This document shows positions 39,807 through 50,724 of a stretch of 64,000 nt of DNA, piece by piece (positions within the stretch are counted from its first letter, which is position 1; each line of letters starts with the position of its first letter). The translations under genes and the position numbers were made by a program. The stretch spans positions 248,001-312,000 of the forward strand of contig OY730173.1 in the NCBI GenBank assembly GCA_963422465.1, given 5' to 3'. The stretch comes from Lichina pygmaea. Taxonomy: Eukaryota; Ascomycota; Lichinomycetes; Lichinales; Lichinaceae. The notes under the pieces were generated by a model. It did no database searches. It saw only the letters and a program-made list of their open reading frames with translations, and was not told where the DNA came from.

Positions 39807-40917
39807 GTCTGTGACAACTCAAACCTCCATGTGGTGCAGGCTGGGAACCTCAGGGCAGTGATGGCAGACAGTCTCCCAAGCTGCTTGTAGTCACTGCACC
39901 AAGAGCTAATTGAGTCACCAGTCAAGCTGCTGGTGCCTGTGGAGTGATGAGCCACTGGAGGTGTCATGCAGGCACCCTGGACACCTCTGTGAAGTGACAT
40001 CAGCAGAACAGAGAACTTCAACCAAACTGGTTATGAAAACCACCTGACAGATGTCTACTGTGTACACTACAGCCTGAAGCCAGTCTTGCAACTGGTGGAT
40101 GTGAAGTCTAGACACCTGACAGAGCACCTCTGGAGTAGATGAGAGAAGTTCCTATCACACACCCTCTTTCTAGCAGAGTCTCCAGCAGCTGATGCATCAA
40201 GAATCTTGTTCTAGGAGAGGAGTGATGTCTGTACCACAGTGTTGTTAATTGAACAGGGACTACATGTTAAAGAAGGTGAGCAGGTGGCATGAAAAGTTTC
40301 CACCACTCCAGTACCTAAGAGCTGTGTGATAGTCAAAGTGCTGGCTTGATGGTTTTGCCTAAGGTCTTGCTATAGATTCTCTTCAGGCCACCTACAGACT
40401 GGGGCCAGAGCACTGGATCTCCAGTGGGCCACTATGTACAACTAGAGCCTCACAGGTGACAGTGGGCAGACAGAGACTTCTCCCTACTTGGTTAGTGGGC
40501 TGGAAAGGCAGTCCTGCAGGTGCTGGCATAGCCTGCAGGGTCTGTAGAGTCTGCAAGGCATGGTCAGCCTCTGTACAAGAGATCTACAGAGGTAACATGA
40601 AACAGCAAGAGCTGCAGAGTGTGGCATATAATAGCAGTGATAGCAGTAGAGTCTGGGCCTACTACAAGACTGTCTATATAGCCTGAGAGGACAGAAGCAC
40701 ATGCCAGTCTGTACAGAGTGCAGGCTCAGACTGCAAATAACAAGCTCAAGAAGCAAACTGCAGTTGGAGTGTGGGCTCCAGGCTGGCACTCTGAAGCAGG
40801 ACCTAGGGGTGAGTGTACACAGTGGAGTGCAAAAAGTCTCAGGACTGTGGGGAAGTGTGGCAGAGACTGCAAAAGATAGCGACTCTGCGCTATGTCTTGG
40901 CATAGCTCAACTGTGGC
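39807..40917 (+). repeat. X sequence copy 2
   Basis: About 1.11 kb, starts GTCTGTGACAACTC and ends CAACTGTGGCCC. Uninterrupted, so the best single copy of X for alignment. Contains the small ORF at 40456-40686 (MTVGRQRLLPTWLVGWKG start). Confidence 0.82.
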
Positions 40918-41762
40918 CCAGGTTCTGCCAAGCTCTAGCCACTCTGACCTCAACATACTGGAAACTGGAGTACTTTCCAGAAAAGTTCAAGAGTGCAAAA
41001 ACAGTCTGCTTAAGGAAACCTGGCAAAAGAACCTACAATCAAGCTAAAGTCTGGTGCTCTATAGCTCTGCTGAACACAACAGGTAAACTGATGGAAGCTA
41101 TTACTGCAGCCAGACTAAGCAAAGTAGTAGAAGAAGCTAGTCTATTGCCAGAAATCCAGATAGGCTTTAGGAAAGGAAGATCAACAGAGTCAGCACTTTT
41201 CCTCCTGACCTCCCAAGTGGAGAAAGTCTGGAAGGAAGGCATAGTTGCATCTCTTCTCTCTCTGGATATCTCAGGAGCCTATGACAGAGTTCTACCTGAG
41301 ATTCTACAGCAAATTCTAGAAAGAAAAAGTATCTCTTTCTGGCTAACTTCTTGGATCTACAGTTTCTGCACCAAGTGCTCTACCACTCTTGTTTTTGATG
41401 ACTCTGAGTCTTTCCCTATTTCTATTCACTGTGGAGTTTCCCAAGGTTCTTCTCTATCCTCTATTCTTTTTCTATTTTATATTTCTGAACTGCATGAAAC
41501 AGTGCATACTTCCTCTTCTGGTGTTTCTGCTCTGGGATTTGCAGATAATACAAATCTGCTTGCTTTTGGTCACTCTCTGAAAAGCAACCTTCTGAAGTTG
41601 AAGAACACACATCTTAAATATCTGTCCTGGGCTGCAAGACATGGAATAGTCTTCTCTCCTGAGAAATATAAAATACTTCATTTTTCCAGAAGAAGATCAG
41701 ACAATCTTCAGCTTCAGCTAAGACTAGGGAATGTGGTTCTAAGACTAAAAGAAGAAGTGTGA
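40701..41762 (+). pseudogene. X-LINE-A fused ORF2 fragment (RT), 353 residues
   Basis: X-encoded residues 1-73 (MPVCTECRLRLQ to LCLGIAQLWP) run in frame into LINE-A ORF2 (RFCQALATLTS). RT motifs to FADN (FADD changed) and the following domain are present, then a stop at 41760. ORF2 resumes at 41772-42338 and decays further towards 42700. Confidence 0.75.
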
Positions 41763-43038
41763 GTACTAGGAGTGTATCTGGATGCAAAGCTCCACTGGCA
41801 TAAACACCAGAGGATTATTCTTCAAAAAGCACAGAAAGCACTCTTCTCTCTCTCTAGAACTTCCTACTCAACTTGGGGCTTCCCAGTTCTCACATCACAT
41901 CTTGTGTACATTACTATACTCAGATCTCTTCTGAGCTATGCAGTGGGGATCTGGTTCAACCCTCTAAGAAAATCTTCTAATATCTCTTCTCTTGTTTTAT
42001 TTCAAAACAGATGTCTAAGACTTATTGGAGGTGCTTTCAAAGCCACTCCCTCTTTTCTATTAGAGAGTGAGCTTTTTCTTTTACCTCTAGATCTTTATTT
42101 CAAATTCTGCACAGCCTGTTTTCTCTCTTCCATCCAAACCTTCTCTCTGAAAACTCTTCTTGACAGTACCTTTTCTACTATTTCTTCCTATACTTCTTCA
42201 CTGAGGAAACCTTTAAAGAAATCATCAACTATCTCTTCAAATTGGAAATTCACTTGGTTAAGTCAAATAACCACTAACCAGGCTAGTTCAAAGAAAGAAC
42301 TACAAAAGCTTTTTACTAAAGAGTGGGAAAACCAATAGGAAGAGAAGAAAAGAAGAAGCTACCCAGGTTGGCAGACTTTCTGCCCAAAGCCAGACAAAGA
42401 TAATCTGGAGCTCTACAAAAAGCTACAGAAAGCTGAGGCAAGTCTACTACTACAAATCAGAACTGGGAGAATTAGTCTGGCAAGTTTTCTATTCAGAGCT
42501 GGAGTTTCTGATTTTGCTACCTTTTTATGTATGTGTGGCCAAGTAGAGGAAACTGCAAAACACATCACTTCTTTATATTCTCTCTATTCAAGACAAAGAC
42601 AACAAGCTTCTTTTAATCTCCAAGACTTCACCACTATTATTTCAAACCCAGAGCTTCAATAGAAGTTTCTGTACTAGTTTATGTTTTTGAAAAAACTAAA
42701 CTAGTTTAACCTGGCTTTCAAACTCTACTATTCCCAATCTAATACCTAGATCTTTTTTCTCCTACCAGACACTTCAAGATTTCTTTTGTTACATCTTCTA
42801 GTCACACCCTGCCTTCAGTTTTTATTTCTTTAAAGGTTTTCTGAAGAAGTTCACTACTAGCTAGAAGATCTGCATGGCTGTAAAGCTACTATCAGTGTAA
42901 GAATCAAATAAAAAATAAAATAAATAAAAATCACCTGACTATATAGTGCGCAGTTTTTGAGCTTGTCAAGCTGTGCTTGAAAATCTTGATGTATATACTG
43001 TGTCAGGCTTGTCAAGCTGTGCTCAAAATTCTTGATGT

Positions 43039-43297
43039 TCTTTTATTTTATTTTATTTTATTTTATTTTATTTTATTCTTACACTGATTTAGCTGTAGAG
43101 CCATGCAGAACTTCTAGGTACATGTTTGTTTCTCCAGAAAACCTTTGGAGGAATAAAACCTGGAGCTTGGGAGAGACTAGGGAAAATGTTGTGGAATATG
43201 CAGTAGCTAAGGAAATTTGTACATGTAGCTATTTGTTAAAACAAACAGTTGACTTGGTAGAGCTTAGAAAGAGAGTTGGTGGGCTAGGTTGAACTGG
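43039..43297 (-). mobile_element. LINE-B stub, 3' end only
   Basis: 259 bp with the LINE-B 3' UTR (minus strand: TTCTGCATGGCTCTACAGCT, then CAGTGTAAGAAT) and an ATTTT-rich tail at 43040-43077. Flanked by AAAATTCTTGATGT at 43025-43038 and 43298-43311. Lies in the U3 of the C-type LTR. Confidence 0.85.
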
Positions 43298-43569
43298 AAA
43301 ATTCTTGATGTATAAACATGCTGTGTTGAGCTTGTCAAGCTGTGCTCAAAAGTCTTGATGTATATGCATACTGTGTCAAGCTGGTCAAGCTGGGCTTGCC
43401 ATACTCAATGTATATATACACTATGTCAAGCAACCTCTGGTCAGTCTTGACAGTCATGTGACTTCTTCCTATATCATGCTGCTTTGGTACTTCCACTCAG
43501 TATCCTGTCTGTTACTCTCTGTGAGTATATAAAGACTGTGTTCCTTCTGGGTTATAACACTATCACACC

Positions 43570-45248
43570 GCATCCCTACTCTCACTGGATATCTCAGGAG
43601 TCTATGACAGAGTTCTCCCCAAGATACTACAGCAAATTCTGAAAAGAAAAGGAATACCTGCCTGGCTAGCTTTCTGGATCTACTCCTTCTGTGATAAGCG
43701 CTCTACCACTCTTGTCTTTGATGATTCTGAGTCTTGTTCAATTCCTATTCATTGTGGAGTTCCTCAAGGTTCTCCATTATCCTCTATTCTTTTTCTATTC
43801 TACATTTCTGAATTGCATGAGACTGTGCATACTCCCTCTTCTGGTGTATCTGCCCTGGGGTTTGCAGATGATACAAATCTGCTTGCTTTTAGTCACTCCT
43901 TGAAAAGTAACCTTCTGAAGTTAAAGAACACACACCTCAAATGTCTATCATGGGCTGCAAGACATGGAATAGTCTTCTCTTCTGAGAAATATGAAATACT
44001 TTATTTTTCCAGAAGAAGATCAGACAATCTTCAGCTCAAGCTCAGACTGGGGAATGTGATTCTCAAACCAAAAGAAGAAGTGCGAGTACTTGGAGTGTAC
44101 CTAGATGCAAAGCTCCACTGGCACAAACACCAGAGGATTATTCTTCAAAAAGCACAGAAAGCACTCTCTTCTCTTTCTAGAACTTCCTATTCTACTTGGG
44201 GCTTTCCAGTTCACACATCATGTCTGGTGTACACTGCTATACTGAGATCTCTACTGAGCTATGCAGTGGGGATCTGGTTTAACCCTCTAAGAAAATCCTC
44301 CAATATCTCTTCTCTTGTTTCATTTCAAAACAGATGCCTAAGACTTATTGGGGGTGCCTTCAAAGCCACTCCTTTTTTTCTATTAGAGAGTGAGCTTTTT
44401 CTTCTACCTCTAGACCTATACTTTAAATTTCGCACTGCCTGTTTTCTTTCTTCTATTCAAAACTCCCCTCTCAAATACTTTCTTGACAGTATCTTTTCCA
44501 CTATTTCCAGCTATGCCTCTCTCTTGAAGAAATCTTTAAAGGAATCCTCAACTATCTCTCCTAAGTGGAAATTCACTTGGTTAAGTCAAATAACTACTAA
44601 CCAGGCTAGTTCAAAGAAAGAACTACAAAAGCTCTTTACTAAAGAGTGGGAAGACTAATGGGAAGAGAAGAAAAGAAGAAGCTATCCAGGCTGGCAGACT
44701 TTCTGTCAAAAGCCACACAAAAACAATCTGAAGCTCTACAAAGAGTTACAGAAAGCTGAGGCAAGTCTGCTACTGCAAATCAGGACTGGAAGAATTGGTC
44801 TGGTAAGTTTTCTTTTCAGAGCTGGAGCTCCTGACTTCCCTACCCCACTATGTGTGTGTGGCCAAGCAGAAGAAACTGCAAAACATATCACCTCTTCATG
44901 CTCTCTTTATTCAAGACAAAGACAACAAGTCTCTTTTAATCCCCAAGACTTCACCACTATTATTTCAAACCCAGAGCTACTACAGAAGTTCTTGTACTGG
45001 TTTATGTCTTTGAAAAGACTAAACCAGTTTAATCTAGCTTTCAAACCCCACTATTCCCAATCTAATACCTAGATTCTCTTCTCTTACCAGAAACTTCAAG
45101 ATTCCTTTTGTTACATTCCCTAGTCACACCCTGCCTTCAGTTTTTATCTCTTCAAAGGTTTTCTGAAGAAGTTCACTATTAGCTAGAAGATCTGCATGGC
45201 TGTAAAGCTACCACCAGTGTAAGAATCAAATAAAATAAAATAAAAAAA
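43570..45248 (+). mobile_element. LINE-A, 5' truncated at RT motif A
   Basis: Starts at the ASLLSLDISGVYD equivalent and runs to the A-rich tail. Duplication AACACTATCACACC at 43556-43569 and 45249-45262. ORF2 is open at 43813-44658 and again from 44854, with a stop in between (near 44656) and another before 43813. Very close to the intact copy at 30335-35643, so young. Inserted at the edge of the C-type LTR. Confidence 0.9.
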
Positions 45249-45262
45249 AACACTATCACACC

Positions 45263-45445
45263 AGCTATCTCAGGAAATCTCCAAAGAAGATATTCACAAT
45301 ATTCTGAAAAAGAAAAAATCTTTTACAGCTTCTGGGAAAGACACTCTACCCAATGGATTTCTAAAGGTATTAGGAGACTCTTTCAATGAAAAGATAGCCA
45401 AAGTTCTGGAAGCCTGCTGGAAGCTAGAATATTTCCCTGACAGAT
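45263..45445 (+). mobile_element. LINE-B fragment, plus strand
   Basis: Encodes about 60 residues of LINE-B ORF2 just before RT (QLSQEISKEDIHNILKKKK to KLEYFPDRF). No 3' end: a minus-strand LINE-B tail follows directly at 45446. No matching duplication is seen. Confidence 0.8.
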
Positions 45446-45609
45446 TTTTTTATTTTATTTTATTCTTACTCTGATTTGGCTGGTGAGCCATGCAGAACTT
45501 CTAGATACATACTTTTTTTTCCAGAAAACCTTTGAAGGAATAAAAACTGAGACTTGGGTAAGACTAGGGAATTATCTGGAAGAATATGCAGTGTCTGGAG
45601 AAAATAAAA

Positions 45610-48561
45610 TCACAGAGATGATAGGTTTTCTGGTAAGAGTTGGTGTGCTAAGTTAAACTGGTCTAGTCTTTTCAAAGACATAAACCAGAGAAGAAATTCT
45701 TTAAGCACTTTAGGCTTTTGAAGTAAAGTAGAGAAATTGTAGGAAAGAAAAGTGGCTTGCTGTCTTTGAGTAAGAAACTTGTTACAAGAGAAAGTGATAT
45801 ATTGAGCAGTCTCTTCTCCAAAACCACAGGAACATAGAGGGGATTGGAAGTCTGGAACATTTGCTCTGAAAAGAAAGCTGGCTAGTCCTATCCTTGCTGA
45901 TAGAATCTGCAAGTTAAGACTAGCTTCAGCTTTTCTCAAGTCTTTGAAAACTTTGAGATTTTTCTGTTGGGGTAGTCTGCAAAATAGCTCCCAGACTGGA
46001 GAACACTTCTGTCTGTTTGCCTGCCATCTGGCTTCCCACTCTTTCTGAAACACTTCTTGAAATTGTTTCTTAGAGTAATCTTGGTTAGTGGTTAGTTCTT
46101 CTAGCCATCTTGCTTTCCAGTTAGGTGTGACAGTAGACAGAGACTTTGGAGGTGTTCTCAGAGTAGAAACAAAAACAGTGATCTGGGAAAAGAGCTTATA
46201 GAGAAGTGAGAAGAGAGGATTAGAAGAAGTATTAGAAAAATAGAAAGATTGTAGGAAAGTTGCTGTTCTGAATTTGAAATAAAGATCAAGAGATGGTAGG
46301 AATAGTTCTCCTTCAATAAGAAATGTAGGAGTAGCTTTGAAGACACCTCCTATAGTTTTTAGACACTTAGTCTGGAAAAGATTTAGAGAAGAAATATTAG
46401 AAGATTTTTTGTGGGGATAGAACCAGACTCCTACTGCATAGCTGAGAAGTGATCTCAGTATTGCAGTGTAGACAAGTCTAGCAGAGAGAACAGGTAGACC
46501 CCATGTAGAAAAAGTAGTTCTGGAAAGTGCTGAGAAAAACTTGGAAGCTTTCTGTAACATGATTTTCTGGTGTTTTTTCCAGAGAAGCTTGGAATCATAG
46601 TGTAGTCCCAGAATACACACTTCTTTCTTAGACTGTAGTACCACTTCTCCAAGTCTTAGACTGAGCTGAAGATTATCTGTTCTTCTTCTAGAAAAATGGA
46701 GAAGTTCATACTTTTCAGGTGTAAACTTCATTCCATGTTTTCTTGCCCAGTCTAAACACTTGGAGTGAGTAGACTTTAGCTTCAGGAGATTGCTTTTAAG
46801 AGAAGGGGAAAATGCCAGAAGGTTTGTATCATCTGCAAAGCCCAGAGCTGATACACCTTTCTCTGGTGTATGAACAATATTATGAAGATCTGAAATATAG
46901 AAAAGAAATAAAATAGGAGAGAGAGGTGAACCTTGAGAGACTCCACAGTGTACTGGAAACAAAGAAGACTCTGAATCATCAAAAACAAGAGAGGTTTTTC
47001 TTTGGGTAGTGAAAGAAAAGATCCAGTTAACAAACCAGCTGGGGATTCCTTTTCTCTCCAGGATTTTCTTGAGAATTTCTGGCAGAACTCTATCATAAGC
47101 TCCTGAGATATCCAGAGAAAGAAGACTCGCTACCATTCCTTCCTTCCAGACTTTTTCAACTTGGGAAGTGAGTAGAAATAGTGCAGACTCAGTTGATCTT
47201 CCTTTTCTGAAGCCCATCTGGATTTCTAGTAGCAGGTGTTCTTTCTCAGCCAGTTCACTTAGCTTTGTGGCTGCCAGAACTTCCATCAGCTTCCCAATTG
47301 TGTTGAGAAGTGCTATTGGCCTCCAAGCTTTGGTATAGCAATAGGATCCTTTGCTAGACTTTCTCAAGTATATTGGTCTGGCTGCTTTGTATCTGTCAGG
47401 GAAATGTTCTAGCTTCCAGCAGGCTTCCAGAACTTTGGCTATCTTTTCATTGAAAGAGTCTCCTAATACCTTTAGAAATCCATTGGGTAGAGTGTCTTTC
47501 CCAGGAGCTGTAAAAGGTTTTTTCTTTTTCAGAATATTGTGAATATCTTCTTTGGAGATTTCCTGAGATAGCTGGTGTTGTTGGTGGTTGGCTGGCTGGT
47601 CCTGGGATTCTGGTACTGGCTGGAGAGGTAGAGGGAAGAACTGGGTTTTGAATACTTCTACCTTTTCTGTGAAAGTTCTGGCAGTTTCTCCATCTTGCTT
47701 TGTGAGCTCTGGAACAATTGGAAGTTCTGGTAGTTTGCCAGCTTTTTCTTTACCCCACTTGGCTATTTTCCAGTGCTTTTGTGTTTCAGCCAGGTTCTGG
47801 AGTTGTTCTCTGAATATCTTTCTTTTAGTATTCTTGATCAGGTGTTTCTTTTCCTTTATTACCTTTTCAAGTTTGTAGACTGGTTCTTGGTTTTGGAAGA
47901 CTTTTCTTCTTAGTTTTCTTTCCTCTTTAATTTTCTTTTTAATCTTTTGGTTCCACCAGGGAACAGTGTACTTTGAGTCTCTCAGAGGTCTTGTTGTCTT
48001 GTCAGCCAGTTCTTGAAGAGCTTTGTCCAGGTTCTCCAGATAGTTGTCCACTTCCTCTCTGTTAAGTAGTGGTGGAATAGGAGGAAGATTCTTAGCTTCT
48101 TTCTTGACTTGGTCCAGATCTAGTGTTCTCCAGTTTCTTTGGTGGGTTCTGGCTTTCTTTGGTGTTTCCAGACTTAGGATTGTCTGAACTGGTCTTTGGT
48201 CTGAACCTGTGTGGAAGTCTAGGTTAATCTGGGAAGAAATAAAGGAATTAAGAAGTGATATAGAAATAAAAGATAAGTCAATAGCAGAGGAGGGAGGCTC
48301 TGCCAGTGTTCTTGCTCTTGTTGGTGTGAAAGGTGCTATTGCCAGCTCTAGTCCTTGATCATCTGTGAGTTCTTTGAACTTAGTAGCTAGTTCAGAGTAG
48401 AGTTGGGAGGATTTTGACCAGGATGGGTGGTGGAGGTTTGAGTCAGTCAGAAGAATATGTTCTTCTTCTTTCTCTAGTGCCTGGGCCAGTACATCCAGTA
48501 GAGCTTCTGCTGATACTCTGTAGTTTTCCTGGTTTGTAGGTGTGAAGTACAGGTTATGTAC
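45610..48561 (-). CDS. LINE-B ORF2, main part (endonuclease C-terminal part, RT, C terminus)
   Basis: About 980 residues, open from the Gypsy-A insertion (VHNLYFTPTNQENY) to the stop. Endonuclease motifs DSNLHHPSW and SAIDLSFIS are present, but the final SDHRPV motif of LINE-A reads SDQRPV here (about 48195), replacing the catalytic His by Gln. RT: DTLPNGFL, RKGRSTES, LSLDISGAYDRVLP, GVSQGSPLSPILFLF, GFADDTNLLAF, all whole. The C-terminal motif reads CSCGFGEETAQYIT, with Tyr for the His kept in the copy at 17108-18952. No RNase H domain seen. The start is beyond the Gypsy-A insertion at 55401. Confidence 0.9.
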   Translation of the reverse strand, partial: VHNLYFTPTNQENYRVSAEALLDVLAQALEKEEEHILLTDSNLHHPSWSKSSQLYSELATKFKELTDDQGLELAIAPFTPTRARTLAEPPSSAIDLSFISISLLNSFISSQINLDFHTGSDQRPVQTILSLETPKKARTHQRNWRTLDLDQVKKEAKNLPPIPPLLNREEVDNYLENLDKALQELADKTTRPLRDSKYTVPWWNQKIKKKIKEERKLRRKVFQNQEPVYKLEKVIKEKKHLIKNTKRKIFREQLQNLAETQKHWKIAKWGKEKAGKLPELPIVPELTKQDGETARTFTEKVEVFKTQFFPLPLQPVPESQDQPANHQQHQLSQEISKEDIHNILKKKKPFTAPGKDTLPNGFLKVLGDSFNEKIAKVLEACWKLEHFPDRYKAARPIYLRKSSKGSYCYTKAWRPIALLNTIGKLMEVLAATKLSELAEKEHLLLEIQMGFRKGRSTESALFLLTSQVEKVWKEGMVASLLSLDISGAYDRVLPEILKKILERKGIPSWFVNWIFSFTTQRKTSLVFDDSESSLFPVHCGVSQGSPLSPILFLFYISDLHNIVHTPEKGVSALGFADDTNLLAFSPSLKSNLLKLKSTHSKCLDWARKHGMKFTPEKYELLHFSRRRTDNLQLSLRLGEVVLQSKKEVCILGLHYDSKLLWKKHQKIMLQKASKFFSALSRTTFSTWGLPVLSARLVYTAILRSLLSYAVGVWFYPHKKSSNISSLNLFQTKCLKTIGGVFKATPTFLIEGELFLPSLDLYFKFRTATFLQSFYFSNTSSNPLFSLLYKLFSQITVFVSTLRTPPKSLSTVTPNWKARWLEELTTNQDYSKKQFQEVFQKEWEARWQANRQKCSPVWELFCRLPQQKNLKVFKDLRKAEASLNLQILSARIGLASFLFRANVPDFQSPLCSCGFGEETAQYITFSCNKFLTQRQQATFLSYNFSTLLQKPKVLKEFLLWFMSLKRLDQFNLAHQLLPENLSSL

Positions 48562-49168
48562 TGTTACAATCTCTGGGATGGGAGCCACTTATTTATAAGC
48601 AGTCAGGCCACAGGCCAGGCAAGAGGACACTATGGAAACATCAAGTGACCAAACCAACAAAGGGTTACATGACTGTTGAGACAAACACAGGTGGCTTGAC
48701 GCAGCATGCATGAAGCATCAAGACAATCTCACCAGTCTTGATGTAGAGTGCAGGAAGTATTGAGACAATCTCACCTGTCTTGACACAGCATGCATGACAT
48801 GTCAAGACAATCTCACCAGTCTTGATGTAGGGTGCATAACATAGTGGGACTGTCAAGACAATCTCACCAGTCTTGATGTTGAGACTGTTGAGACAATCTT
48901 GATTGTCTTGACAGACCAGTACTATATAGTCTGGTGATAGTTCCCCTATAGAACAATCATCTTCAACTTATATTGTGATCCAGACAACTAGATCTACTTC
49001 AATACAACACTCTTTTGTACAAAGCCATTGATCAGGTGTCACCACCACCATGTTCCACCAAACTCCTTCGCACTCCTTGACACTCCTCTCCTGTGAGAAC
49101 CAACCTGCCTTCCACATCTCACCCTTACTCCTATACTCAGTTAGGACAGCACAGTACAGACTGCAACA
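48562..49168 (+). repeat. Gypsy-A copy 4 5' LTR
   Basis: TGTTACAATC to ACTGCAACA. Reverse-facing TATA near 48590, dyad repeats 48680-48900, ACTATATAGT at 48922-48931. Confidence 0.9.
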
Positions 49169-50685
49169 CTTTGAAGACCCCCAAGGATAAGTACCTCAGG
49201 AGTAACCAACCCCAACTTCCCAGATGGAAAGATTAGTGTTCCCAAGCCAGACCTGTTCTACAGTGAAAGGAACAAGGTTGATGACTGGCTTATGCAACTT
49301 CAAGTCTACTTTCAATTCCAACCAGAAACAAGGCTGCCTAAAGAAAAGTGGCCACTCTTTACAACCACTTACATGAGAGGCAATACCCACTGAGGGATTA
49401 AGCCTTACGTCAACAAACACCTCTCAGGAAACAGAGATAATGACAGCACATCAGAATGGATAACAAAATAGACATGATTCAAGGACAAGATCAAAAGGAT
49501 CCTTGGACTATCTAACAAAGACAAAGTGGCTATACGAATGATCTGGCACATCAAGCAACAACACTCAGCCGCAGAGTATACCACACAGTTCAAACAATAC
49601 TCAGTACTGACTGACTGGGATAACAACACCCTGATGGTCATATACTGACGTGGACTCAAGGAAAACATGAAGGATGAAATCACCTTTGACAGACAAGTGG
49701 TTGACACACTGGACAAGCTTATCACACAAGCAATCAACATTGACAACAAGTTATTCAAGTGAGTGATAGAGAAGTGCCACGACAGAGGATACAGCCACCC
49801 CACATGGCATGTGAGTAACCACTACAAGCTGCCTAACAAGACACCACCACATGATCTATATAGCTACACACCCATGGAACTGGATGCAGTCCACCACAGG
49901 GGAAGGTTCACAAAGGGAAGAAACAATAAAAAGAGGAAAGCACTGAAGTGCTATGCCTGTGGCAAGCTAGGCCACATGGTGAAAGACTGTCATTCAAAGA
50001 ACAAGGTGCACTGACAGCAACTTAATACACTTGACAGAGACTGGAACATCATCAAGCCAGAGGACCCACCAGAAGAGGCCCAGCTATCCCTTGAACAATA
50101 GGATAATTATGATCAAACACTTGAAGCAGCCCACCAACTGGCAATATCAGGAGGCAAGAACCTACCAGAACAGACAGGTCAGGACAAGAGACAGGAGCTC
50201 TTAACCACCTCTGATAGGGACCAAGATGAACCTGTGTCTATCAAAGAAGAAATACCACAAGGAAGCTATGCTTACAGCATGGACCCACAAAACTTGCAGT
50301 ATGGTGAACTACAGTGGAGGTTCTGCACGAAACACTACTGCACCTACCACAAACAACTACAAAGGTACAGAGAACATTCACCCTACCACACCACCTGCCA
50401 CAAGTATTAGGTCAATTGCAAGAAGGATATGTGTGAGATCCACCTTTGGGACAAACACAAACACACTGTATTCCCCGGGCACACACATGATTGGTACAAA
50501 CACCTCATGTTCCTACAGCAAGGCAACAACAACAACTACTACATCAACAATTGGCAGTACTGCCTCAAACCCGGATGTGACAAGCATCAGCAAGACAAAT
50601 TCATGAACAGATTCCTCAGAACTGATGGGAATGGCTGGACCTATTGCCCAGTCAGTGGAAAAACACTTCAATCAGGAAAAGACTG
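49169..50685 (+). pseudogene. Gypsy-A copy 4 gag fossil
   Basis: Collinear with the 499-residue gag at 8473-9972. CCHC CYACGKLGHMVKDC near 49951; C-x4-C-x2-H units near 50310, 50430 and 50560 (CLKPGCDKH). Many breaks. Confidence 0.83.
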
Positions 50686-50724
50686 AACTCCCTTGTCAAG
50701 GGGTGACATCAGGAGCTCAACCAC

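Larger units (their letters stand above)
39807..42929 (+). mobile_element. X/LINE-A chimera copy 2
   Basis: Flanked by ATCACCTGACTATA at 39793-39806 and 42930-42943. X is 39807 to about 40917; LINE-A follows from the RFCQALA position of ORF2, before RT, to the 3' tail. The insertion fell inside the LTR's TATA palindrome. More CpG-decayed than copy 1. Confidence 0.9.
39562..43559 (-). repeat. Gypsy-A-type LTR remnant with a third kind of U3 (C type), split twice
   Basis: LTR sequence 39562-39806, 42930-43038 and 43298-43559 (about 600 bp): TGTTGCAGTC to GTTATAACA. The R/U5-like part is Gypsy-A, but the U3 has AGCTTGTCAAGCT palindromes and TCTTGATGTATATA units (42950-43440) instead of the other arrays. 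Reverse-facing TATA at 43524-43533. Flanks (TTAAG and CTATC) do not match; CTATC equals the bases before a Gypsy-A 3' LTR, so this may be one end of a lost element rather than a solo LTR. Confidence 0.75.

Noticed and set aside
39562-43559. Solo LTR
   Set aside because: Flanks do not form a 5 bp duplication, and the right flank begins like the sequence next to a Gypsy-A 3' LTR.
45263-45445. Twin-priming inversion of LINE-B
   Set aside because: The fragment lies beyond the 3' tail and duplicates a segment still present in the minus-strand copy, so it is a separate remnant.
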